This document shows, piece by piece, positions 6,539-12,693 of a stretch of DNA of 13,641 bases. Every line of letters begins with the position of its first letter. Within the stretch, counting starts at the first letter, position 1. The translations under genes and the position numbers were made by a program. The notes under the pieces are model-generated. The model saw only the letters and a program-made list of their open reading frames with translations. It did not search any database and was not told the DNA's origin. Origin of the DNA: Bdellovibrionaceae bacterium UBA5009 (GTDB lineage Bacteria > Bdellovibrionota > Bdellovibrionia > Bdellovibrionales > Bdellovibrionaceae); assembly GCA_002396665.1 (NCBI GenBank), contig DGYJ01000008.1:327-13967 (forward strand), in the 5' to 3' direction.

Positions 6539-7135
6539 ATGAATAAGGTTAATAAATGGCTTCAGAACTATTTGGTATTGGGTCTGCCTTTTGTAGTGGC
6601 TTGTGTTTTATGGGGAACTATTCAAACTGACCGAGAAATTCAATCACACGGTTCGTTTGTGCAAAAAATAATGTGGGAAGTTTTGTCGTGGAATTTAATG
6701 TTCTGGTTCCTAGGTCTGATAGCTTTTCTACTTTTAATGGTTTTCGTGCCTTCGACACGAGAAATGGTTACGCGTAGAATCGCCAACATTAAAGAGCGAG
6801 ATGAGCGCGAGGTCTATATTACCGGACAAGCTTCAAAAAATGCATTTACGTCGACACTTAGTATTTTAATCTTTTTATTTTTTATTTCCATTTTCACATT
6901 CAATGTCTCAAAAATTCCTCCTGAAGAAATGATAAATAATCACTCCAAATCGCTAAGTATTGGTTTTAATTTTAAACTCACAGACGATCCTAAAATTGAA
7001 AAAGATCAATCTGGTCAAGTTTTAGTGGAATCAAAAGATATACCTCTTAGCAAATCTGCAATTCTGCTTCTGTTGATTGTTTATCAGATTTCAACTTTTG
7101 GATTCTCTGCAAGAAGAATAGCTAAAGAAGAGTAA
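6539..7135 (+). CDS. Four-helix membrane protein paired with the XRE regulator
   Basis: 198 residues. Predicted membrane segments are near 11-28, 50-70, 103-124 and 172-190. A charged cytoplasmic stretch, IKERDEREVYITGQASKNAF (84-103), lies between segments 2 and 3 and resembles the 'DER..(I/Y)...A' motif of DUF2178-like partners of XRE regulators. An ~45-residue polar loop (125-170) separates segments 3 and 4. The ATG follows the regulator's stop immediately, and AAGGGGG at the end of the regulator gene serves as Shine-Dalgarno. By analogy with such pairs it may sense the membrane state or modulate the regulator; this is inference. The exact family is not certain. Confidence 0.75.
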   Translation: MNKVNKWLQNYLVLGLPFVVACVLWGTIQTDREIQSHGSFVQKIMWEVLSWNLMFWFLGLIAFLLLMVFVPSTREMVTRRIANIKERDEREVYITGQASKNAFTSTLSILIFLFFISIFTFNVSKIPPEEMINNHSKSLSIGFNFKLTDDPKIEKDQSGQVLVESKDIPLSKSAILLLLIVYQISTFGFSARRIAKEE

Positions 7136-7227
7136 CAACAAAAATTTAAATGCTGTACAATAAATTTGGTTTTGAAGTAACCCAGACTCCTCAAAACTAG
7201 ATGGAAATTAAAGAAAATGAGTTTAAA

Positions 7228-8121
7228 ATGAAAAGTATATTTTTAGTCCTAAGTTCAGTCTTTTTTATTTCTTGCGCGACATCACCTCAGCTTGAATCTC
7301 AAAAAATTCGCCAATGGACCTATGCTTTAGGAAATGAATATCCGAATGAGAAAGCAGTGATTGCGCATTACAAAAAAGCCGATATTGAGCTCTTCTACTT
7401 GGCTGCGCGGCATACAAACACAATGGGCGATGACACACTCAATTTAGTTAAAAAACTTTTTGAAACCTATCAGTTCAATGTTTTGATTATTGAATCCATT
7501 CCTTATTCATTTGGAGAAAGCCCCAAATGGTTTGTTGAAGATGCGAAGAAAGGAAAGTCAGACACCTTTATTCAGGGTGGTGAAAGCGCACTTGCTGTTA
7601 TTTACGCTGACAGCAAAAAAATTCCTTTTTTTGCTGGGGAACCAGATCACCGGGATATTTACAAGGGGCTTAAAGAGAGAGGCTATACAGATGAAGATGT
7701 TGTGGGATTTTATACTTTAAGACAAATTCCCCAGTGGATTCGTGAAAAAGAAAATAAAAAAGATCTGCTCAAACGCAAAATACCGTCGTATGTCTCGCAC
7801 TACTGCAAGGTCTTTGGAATATCGACGTGTCCATCTTACGATGACGTCATAAAGTGGTATAAAACTAAACTTGGGCGTGACCTAGTTCCCGATGTCTCTA
7901 ATGAAGAAGTGGCCCCCTATGCAGATGGAGAGCTTTATACTCAAAAGATGTCTTCAAATGTAGGATTCATTCGTGACCACTTTACTTTGAAAATTATTGA
8001 GCAGATGATCAAAAAATATAAAAAAGTAGCAGTTGTCTATGGCGCGGGCCACTTTTTAACTTTACGAAAAAGTTTTGATGCTAGTTTTGGTGAGCCAACA
8101 TTTATTGAGGATAAAAAATAA
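7228..8121 (+). CDS. TraB/TIKI/EreA-like lipoprotein (putative metal-dependent hydrolase)
   Basis: 297 residues from the ATG at 7228, which opens a signal peptide ending FFISC (Cys16 as lipid anchor). The ATG at 7201 would add nine charged residues before the signal. Dispersed conserved-looking residues fit the EreA/ChaN/TraB/TIKI fold: H62 in AARHTNTM (the first GxxH-like histidine), E89 in LIIESIP, E138 and H141 in GEPDH, and VYGAGHF with H275 near the C-terminus. TIKI proteins use paired GxxH histidines and a glutamate for metal-dependent peptide cleavage, and erythromycin esterases use a similar fold. Here the first motif is ARH rather than GxxH. It would be anchored in the periplasm or outer membrane. 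It lies 92 nt after the membrane-protein gene and probably has its own promoter (TACAAT at 7156 is a possible -10). Confidence 0.6.
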   Translation: MKSIFLVLSSVFFISCATSPQLESQKIRQWTYALGNEYPNEKAVIAHYKKADIELFYLAARHTNTMGDDTLNLVKKLFETYQFNVLIIESIPYSFGESPKWFVEDAKKGKSDTFIQGGESALAVIYADSKKIPFFAGEPDHRDIYKGLKERGYTDEDVVGFYTLRQIPQWIREKENKKDLLKRKIPSYVSHYCKVFGISTCPSYDDVIKWYKTKLGRDLVPDVSNEEVAPYADGELYTQKMSSNVGFIRDHFTLKIIEQMIKKYKKVAVVYGAGHFLTLRKSFDASFGEPTFIEDKK

Positions 8122-8130
8122 ATTTATAGT

Positions 8131-8427
8131 ATGGAAATTTTCAGAGAACTCTCTATCGGAGGGGTAGAAAAAGACATCTTAATCCAGCGTCTTATTGATG
8201 CAGGAGTGCAATTCAATAAATATGCGCCTATTCTTTTTGAAAATCCTTTGTTCTCGCCAAGCTCAAAAATTCAGAAAGTAGAACTCGTAAAGTTAAAGTT
8301 TGCTGATTTAAATTTAGATAATGTCTGTTCATACCAAGAAATTGTAAATCAGGCATCAATGTTGGGCTTAAAACTTTATTTTCTCTTTTTCGACACTGGC
8401 TCTGTAGCTTTGGGCCAGGTCATTTGA
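8131..8427 (+). pseudogene. Probable 3'-truncated gene fragment
   Basis: The reading frame gives 98 residues. The first ~82 look like a normal folded domain (IGGVEKDILIQRLIDAGVQF, then PLFSPSSKIQKVELVKLKFA, then an Asn-Leu-Asp / Ser-Tyr-Gln-Glu-Ile segment ending in ASMLGLKL). I associate this with small proteins of ~150-180 residues that continue GLKLCP-type into a C-terminal half; I am only moderately sure. Here, straight after GLKL, the frame enters low-grade sequence (YFLFFDTG...) that is the antisense of the MNT gene's C-terminus and stops at 8427. No Shine-Dalgarno precedes the ATG. It may still be a genuine short protein. Confidence 0.5.
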
Positions 8428-8673
8428 ACAGACAAGGTCAATTTTGTAGGGGAAATCTGATTCTTCTATTTCAGTTAGCAGTAAATGCAGCTCATGTCCT
8501 TTGATGGGTCGTGCTTCGGATGGCGTATAAAGTAAATCAATATCAGAATATTTTTTGTATTTGTTATTTGCGCGTGATCCAAACAAATAGACAGTGGCCC
8601 CAAGTTTTTTAAGGGGTAGAATGAGCTTGTCGCTCAGATAATTGTATTCGGAAGTGCTTAGCCCAGGAATCAT
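8368..8673 (-). CDS. MNT-type minimal nucleotidyltransferase (antitoxin of a HEPN/MNT module)
   Basis: 101 residues. The polymerase-beta-fold signature is complete: GSRANNKYKKYSDIDLL with G32-S33, D44 and D46, and a third carboxylate D79 in YKIDLVC. This is the HI0073-like single-domain form. In characterised HEPN/MNT pairs the MNT protein neutralises the HEPN toxin, in some by adenylylating it; the intact catalytic triad makes that plausible here. Its ATG overlaps the HEPN stop by 4 bp (ATGA), the usual coupled arrangement. Its stop codon lies in sequence that appears to belong to the broken plus-strand gene, overlapping that frame by 60 bp. Confidence 0.88.
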   Translation of the reverse strand: MIPGLSTSEYNYLSDKLILPLKKLGATVYLFGSRANNKYKKYSDIDLLYTPSEARPIKGHELHLLLTEIEESDFPYKIDLVCSNDLAQSYRASVEKEKIKF

Positions 8674-9068
8674 TTTATTTTCTTTAGCCTTAGAATAAGT
8701 TCTTCTAATTCAGGGATGATTTTTTTTGCTTCATGATAAACTTCTTTAGCAACGTCTTCGTCGTAGCTATGGGATGTTTTATTTCTGGCCACTAAAAAAT
8801 CAAACCACAGTTTGGTGTCATCTATAAGCTTATTCTGGGCCATATCACGAATAGCTGGGTTTGGCGCTTTCGTTTCTAGGCCTAGAATTTTTATGGAGAC
8901 CTTCCAGGCAAGCTCGACGCAAAATTCAAACCTTTGAATGCAGGCATCGCGAAGGGCTTTGTGAAGCTCGATATTGTTAGTGTCATTGCTAATTGCACTA
9001 TTGAGTAAAGAAACAGAAGTTTTTAATGAATCTTTAGCTTTTTCCAATTCAAGAACTGTTGTGCCCAT
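8670..9068 (-). CDS. HI0074-like HEPN protein (NTase substrate-binding family; toxin partner)
   Basis: 132 residues, all helical in appearance. C-terminal RNKTSHSYDEDVAKEVY carries the HEPN R-x4-H motif with R95, N96 and H100, which in active HEPN toxins forms the RNase site. The N-terminal part (LELEKAKDSLKTSVSLL; later RFEFCVELAWKVSIKIL) matches the coiled four-helix bundle of nucleotidyltransferase substrate-binding proteins (HI0074/PF08780 type). Shine-Dalgarno AGGGA lies about 7 nt before the ATG. It is the first gene of the pair, 89 bp beyond the 3' end of tRNA-Gly and on the same strand, so read-through from the tRNA promoter is possible. Confidence 0.88.
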   Translation of the reverse strand: MGTTVLELEKAKDSLKTSVSLLNSAISNDTNNIELHKALRDACIQRFEFCVELAWKVSIKILGLETKAPNPAIRDMAQNKLIDDTKLWFDFLVARNKTSHSYDEDVAKEVYHEAKKIIPELEELILRLKKIK

Positions 9069-9105
9069 AGTTTATCCCTCATCTATAGGGGAACATGCTG
9101 GCTTC

Positions 9106-9119
9106 ATATTTTGAAATAT
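9106..9119. promoter_or_regulatory. Palindrome upstream of the HEPN/MNT pair
   Basis: ATATTT-TG-AAATAT is a perfect 6-bp inverted repeat 38 bp before the HEPN start codon. The location suits an autoregulatory operator or promoter element, but A+T-rich palindromes are common by chance in this region. Confidence 0.3.
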
Positions 9120-9157
9120 ATTTTTGATTGAAATGATGAGAACGAATCTGAATTATT

Positions 9158-9233
9158 TGGAGCGGGAGACGGGATTCAAACCCGCGACCTTCGCCTTGGC
9201 AAGGCGACGCTCTATCAACTGAGCTACTCCCGC
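9158..9233 (-). tRNA. tRNA-Gly (anticodon GCC), CCA encoded, A19-U56 variant
   Basis: 76 nt folded by hand. The acceptor stem GCGGGAG/CTCCCGC pairs fully, followed by discriminator U73 and encoded CCA. The D-stem GCTC/GAGC pairs. The anticodon arm TCGCC-TTGCCAA-GGCGA gives GCC (9200-9198), decoding GGC/GGU. The variable loop is AGGTC. The T-stem GCGGG/CCCGT has one G49-U65 wobble. The D-loop reads AGTTGATA and the T-loop TTTGAAT, so the normally invariant G19 and C56 are replaced by A19 (9215) and U56 (9178), which can still form a Watson-Crick pair. All stems are intact, so it is probably functional. Confidence 0.97.
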
Positions 9234-9267
9234 GGTCGCTACCGATAAATCGGCTTTAGAGGTCATA

Positions 9268-9296
9268 TAATTAATCTTGCATGGTCCCACAGTCAA
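9268..9296 (-). promoter_or_regulatory. Candidate promoter of tRNA-Gly
   Basis: On the minus strand TTGACT (9296-9291) and TAATTA (9273-9268) are spaced 17 nt apart. A small hairpin (CCGA/TCGG) at 9242-9253 lies in the 5' leader that RNase P would remove. Confidence 0.45.
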
Positions 9297-9311
9297 TGGG
9301 AAAACTTTTGT

Positions 9312-9485
9312 ATGGCTAAAAAAATAGTGATGAAAAGCCTAAAAAAGTGGCTTTATTTGATGTTTTTGGGACTTTTAATGTACATGCTTGGGTATTCTGT
9401 TGCCCTCAGCTTAAGGGCCCAGAAGGACATCTCTGACAAAAATTCAAATCCCTTACTTCTTTTTCGAAGCGCTTTTTCGGTTTAA
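9312..9485 (+). CDS. Candidate 57-residue single-pass membrane peptide
   Basis: The frame runs from ATG 9312 to TAA 9483-9485, with a second in-frame ATG at 9330. A basic N-terminus (MAKKIVMKSLKK) precedes one hydrophobic helix (WLYLMFLGLLMYMLGYSVAL, residues ~13-32) and a polar, basic tail with Arg near the end. That layout is typical of small inner-membrane proteins. A GGGA 10 nt before the first ATG is a weak Shine-Dalgarno. It converges with the minus-strand gene and overlaps its last 33 bp. The alternative is a chance frame, but the ordered basic-hydrophobic-polar pattern argues against it. Confidence 0.45.
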   Translation: MAKKIVMKSLKKWLYLMFLGLLMYMLGYSVALSLRAQKDISDKNSNPLLLFRSAFSV

Positions 9486-10184
9486 CCAGTTGGGATTCAC
9501 ACTATTTGAAATCAATGACATACTGATTCCATCATCACTGACGACATACTTACTGAGATCGATAAAATGAAAATCTCCAGGCTTTGAAAACGAATTTTGC
9601 ATAAACCAGCTGGTTTCATCAAAATTTTCATCGACTTCGTCTTGATCCATCGGCAGATCGACCTTCACTTTGCCATTCACTTCTAAATTCAGACCTTTTT
9701 TGGTCTTTTTTAAACTATAGGTCTCGTTATCTATAAACCAAATTTGACCTGGTTTAGCATTCCATGGAAATGAGTTTGTGAACGAATAGCCTTCCTTCGT
9801 TGGTGCAGTCAGAAACACTTTGGCCAGGGCTTCGGTTTGTTCATCGACATATTTGCCGCTTTGCTGGGCCTCTGAAACCGCATTGGAATTAATTTTAATT
9901 TCAATGTTATGTTCAGCAGCCCAACTGATTTGAAAGTTCAGCAAATTAATCAATCCAATAATATCATTATATTTCACTGGAAATTTTGCATTAATGTAGG
10001 TCTTGTCATCTGTTTTTAAAGTGACAATCGTACTGACATCCGATTCTTTGACGACATCAATTTGTATGGCTTCTGCAGAAACAGAAATGTATTTAGCCTC
10101 TGTCGCTTCGGTTTGTGCAAAGGATGTCTTCGCCACCAAGGACATAAAAATTACGATGAAAAAGGATTTCATTGAACTTGCCAT
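9453..10184 (-). CDS. Secreted hypothetical protein
   Basis: 243 residues, function not recognised. It opens with a Sec signal peptide ending SFA|QT. A second in-frame ATG at 10172 starts exactly at MKSFF and is equally plausible; neither has a clear Shine-Dalgarno. The mature part (~220 residues) has no cysteine and mixes beta-type segments (YISVSAEAIQIDVV, STIVTLKTDDKTYINAKFPV) with a helix (IIGLINLLNFQISWAAEHN). Near the C-terminus an acidic stretch (DLPMDQDEVDENFDETSW) precedes an SxSKKK basic tail. Localisation is probably periplasmic. It lies 103 bp downstream of ilvE on the same strand and may be read from it or from its own promoter. Confidence 0.75.
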   Translation of the reverse strand: MASSMKSFFIVIFMSLVAKTSFAQTEATEAKYISVSAEAIQIDVVKESDVSTIVTLKTDDKTYINAKFPVKYNDIIGLINLLNFQISWAAEHNIEIKINSNAVSEAQQSGKYVDEQTEALAKVFLTAPTKEGYSFTNSFPWNAKPGQIWFIDNETYSLKKTKKGLNLEVNGKVKVDLPMDQDEVDENFDETSWFMQNSFSKPGDFHFIDLSKYVVSDDGISMSLISNSVNPNWLNRKSASKKK

Positions 10185-10287
10185 GGCCCAAAAGATTGCA
10201 ATTCAAAGGCCCGATATTTATTCGCTATTTAGCTGCAGATTGAAGCTGGTGAATTAATGAATGAAGTTTTTACAAATTGGACAAATT

Positions 10288-11352
10288 TTAGACACTGATT
10301 TTTTTAATCCAATGATGTCGATCAGGGATTTCGCCATACTGAATTCCGGTGATCTCTTTGTAAAGACGATCAGCCAGGGGCCCAGTTTTTTGGTTGGAAA
10401 CATCATAGTTTTTGTTTTTGTAATTCAGCTCACCAATAGGTGAAATAATTGCGGCCGTGCCTGTGCCAAAGGCTTCTAGCAATTCACCTTTTTCTAAGGC
10501 AGCAATGACTTCAGAGATTTTAATTTTTCTTTCAACGATTGGAAGCTTCCAGTCTTTGAGCAGTTGCAGTGCGCATTGCCGTGTTCCACCCGGAAGAATT
10601 GTTCCTGACAATTCAGGCGTCACAATTTCGTTTTTAAAAACAAAAAAGACATTCATCGTTCCCACTTCTTCGACAAATTCCCGTTCTGAATCAAGCCATA
10701 AAACTTGGGCATAGCCCTTTTGTTTAGCCTTCAGGGCGGCCTGCAAAGAAGCCGCATAATTAGCACCGGCTTTAACAGCTCCAAGGCCACCGGGCGCTGC
10801 GCGAAGATCCTGCTCTTCGACCCAAATTTTAATCGGCTTCTGGCCCTCTTTGTAATAAGCCCCAACAGGGGACAGAATCACATAGAACATATACTTGTTG
10901 GATGGGCGCACGCCCAGAAATCCTTCGTGGCCAATCAGTGTCGGACGAATATAAAGCGAGCAGCCTTTTTCAGAGGGTATCCAATCATGATCCACGCGCA
11001 CAAGTTCAGCAACGGCCTGGATGAAATCTTCAACAGGAGGGGCCTCCATGCAAAGTCTTTTTGCACCTTCACGAAATCGTTCTGCATTGAATTCTGGGCG
11101 GAATAAAACCATTTCTCCGTTGGTTTGGTAAAAGGCTTTCATTCCTTCAAACAGGGCCTGGCCGTAATGTAAAACGCTGGCCGCAGGATCGATACTTAGA
11201 TTTTGATAGGGAATGATGCGGGCAGAATGCCAGCCCTGTTTTGAATCGTACTCACTGACGAACATATGATCTGAAAAAAACTGACCAAATCCAAGCTCAG
11301 AAGAATTTTTTTTCGGCCGTGGATTTTGAGTTCGCTCGATTTGTATTTTCAT
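10288..11352 (-). CDS. ilvE: Branched-chain amino-acid aminotransferase
   Basis: 354 residues, the usual length of the long (eukaryotic/Pseudomonas-like) BCAT class of fold-type IV PLP enzymes. It transfers the amino group between glutamate and the keto acids of Leu, Ile and Val (EC 2.6.1.42), the last step of their synthesis and first of their breakdown, in the cytoplasm. Seen: LHYGQALFEGMKAF (61-74), the GAVKAGANYAAS block with K194 as the expected PLP Schiff-base lysine, EVGTMN (229-234), GTILPGGTR (250-258) and FGTGTAAIISPIG (295-307). No truncation is evident. It stands alone here, without other ilv genes. No Shine-Dalgarno is evident, and the ATG sits at the edge of an inverted repeat. 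Confidence 0.97.
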   Translation of the reverse strand: MKIQIERTQNPRPKKNSSELGFGQFFSDHMFVSEYDSKQGWHSARIIPYQNLSIDPAASVLHYGQALFEGMKAFYQTNGEMVLFRPEFNAERFREGAKRLCMEAPPVEDFIQAVAELVRVDHDWIPSEKGCSLYIRPTLIGHEGFLGVRPSNKYMFYVILSPVGAYYKEGQKPIKIWVEEQDLRAAPGGLGAVKAGANYAASLQAALKAKQKGYAQVLWLDSEREFVEEVGTMNVFFVFKNEIVTPELSGTILPGGTRQCALQLLKDWKLPIVERKIKISEVIAALEKGELLEAFGTGTAAIISPIGELNYKNKNYDVSNQKTGPLADRLYKEITGIQYGEIPDRHHWIKKISV

Positions 11353-11371
11353 GCAGTTTATTTAGCTGCAT
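11351..11371 (-). repeat. Inverted repeat touching the ilvE start codon
   Basis: In the mRNA sense, ATGCAG then 9 A+T-rich nt then CTGCAT form a 6-bp stem whose last two bases are the A and U of the ilvE start codon. With no Shine-Dalgarno visible, this hairpin could influence initiation. Confidence 0.35.
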
Positions 11372-11420
11372 TTATGTTATCGAGCAAGTCATAACAAGGC
11401 CATAAATTCTAAAATAAAAA

Positions 11421-12602
11421 TTATTTCGGTTCCGCTGGAAAATTTAAATTCCAAACTTGTCGAAGTTCATTCTGATTCCAACCACGGGTTTGTAGACGTT
11501 TATAGGCCGAGTCAATGGAGCTTATTCTTGCGCCAAGCAAATCGTCCCAAAGTTTTTTCGATTCGACGACAGAGACCTCGCCATCATTGTTTAAATCAAT
11601 CAGATCCCATAAAAATGAAAAGACTCTCCATTCGCTTTGGGACTTTCCGCAAACATCGGCAGGAACATGTTCAACTTGAATTGGAGCTCTACGTGGAACC
11701 ATGTACTCAAAGTGTGCATTGGGATCATTCAATGCAATCTGAGTCCATGCTGCAAAAAATGAAGCCCAACCCTCTGACAGCCCCAATTCGTTAGAATAGC
11801 ATTCATCGATTTTATGATCACCACCGCCAAATTGGCCAATATTGGCTTGATCATAAATGGCGTGGCCCATTTCATGGGCGACGACATCCCACTGGTGACC
11901 CAATGTTAAGTGGACTGTGTCGAAATTGTAATAGTCTGCTGAGTCTGGAAAGCTAAATCTGATTTTTCTTTTCCAAAACGAAAGATCGCTGACAGTTGAA
12001 AGAACGTAACCTGCTCTTTGAGCCACTTGCCAAATTCCAAAGACTTGCCCTGCAAAGGAATCTTCTTTGAATTGAATGGCGGCTTCAGTCCCACAGGGAA
12101 TTTGTAAGCTGATTTTATAAAACAGTCGGCCATTGATAACAGAAATTTTCTCGTTATTTAAAGACAATTGGATCAAAACATTTCCGCCAGCAGTGCAGCT
12201 TGCAAATTCAATGACTCCATTTTGATCGGTGACAGGGCCCAGGGCTTGTCGACCAATAAAGGCGGTCTTTAAAGGTGAATTTGCCATGGTGACAGGCAGT
12301 CCTGAAATGGGAGTCCATGCGTTTTTGATCGAGCGAACAAAGTGCAGTTTAACTGAATTATGGGGGCCGATTTGTTGGATGGCATCCGGAGTGATGTTGT
12401 TACTGGGTGGTGCTAAAAATCGTAATCTGCGACCAGAGGTTAATTGTCTGTCATCCGCGAAGTGCCCACGCCCTTGAGTATTGGAGATTGTTGTGAAAAT
12501 GGAGGACTGTGAAAAGGCTTTTTCATTGGCGTTGAAAGTGATTAAGATCAGAATGAAAGCGAAAAAGCAGGATACAGAAAAATCAGACTTTTTAAACTTC
12601 AT
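11421..12602 (-). CDS. Secreted HEMGH zinc metalloprotease with C-terminal EF-hand
   Basis: 393 residues. An N-terminal hydrophobic segment (residues ~10-24) followed by AFS|QS gives a Sec signal. Residues ~75-175 look beta-rich with a Cys136/Cys170 pair. The catalytic part has VVAHEMGHAIYDQ with H243, E244 and H247, and SEGWASFFAAW where E277 is the likely third zinc ligand, the spacing of a gluzincin (HExxH plus a downstream glutamate). A perfect EF-hand loop follows at 336-347 (D, N, D, G, V, E at positions 1, 3, 5, 6, 8, 12), so calcium binding is expected. C268 and C318 may form a second disulfide. A GGGGGG Shine-Dalgarno lies about 6 nt before the ATG. Probably an extracellular protease; whether it serves predation or scavenging is inference. 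Convergent/divergent context gives no substrate. Confidence 0.88.
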   Translation of the reverse strand: MKFKKSDFSVSCFFAFILILITFNANEKAFSQSSIFTTISNTQGRGHFADDRQLTSGRRLRFLAPPSNNITPDAIQQIGPHNSVKLHFVRSIKNAWTPISGLPVTMANSPLKTAFIGRQALGPVTDQNGVIEFASCTAGGNVLIQLSLNNEKISVINGRLFYKISLQIPCGTEAAIQFKEDSFAGQVFGIWQVAQRAGYVLSTVSDLSFWKRKIRFSFPDSADYYNFDTVHLTLGHQWDVVAHEMGHAIYDQANIGQFGGGDHKIDECYSNELGLSEGWASFFAAWTQIALNDPNAHFEYMVPRRAPIQVEHVPADVCGKSQSEWRVFSFLWDLIDLNNDGEVSVVESKKLWDDLLGARISSIDSAYKRLQTRGWNQNELRQVWNLNFPAEPK

Positions 12603-12628
12603 AAATTCCCCCCGGGGGTGATGAATTT
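12603..12628. repeat. C/G palindrome at the protease ribosome-binding site
   Basis: A perfect CCCCCGGGGG palindrome (12609-12618) is flanked by AAATTC (12603-12608) and GAATTT (12623-12628). On the minus strand the G-run is the protease gene's Shine-Dalgarno, directly preceded by the C-run. The pairing can occlude the Shine-Dalgarno or act as a protein site. The rest of the 12603-12693 gap shows nothing else certain. Confidence 0.4.
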
Positions 12629-12693
12629 GGCCGCATCCTTGACTGTTTGCCTTAAAGTGTCAATACTTAACAGCAAAACCAGGGGCCCTGACT

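Noticed and set aside
8368..8427. The MNT protein as a truncated gene because it overlaps the fragment
   Set aside because: Its motifs and length (101 residues) are normal for single-domain MNT proteins; the plus-strand partner is the one that looks incomplete.
8300..9240. Direct repeat of the tRNA-Gly 3' end marking an attachment site
   Set aside because: I looked for a second copy of the T-arm/acceptor sequence to the left and found none in the window; it may lie outside, so no att feature is claimed.
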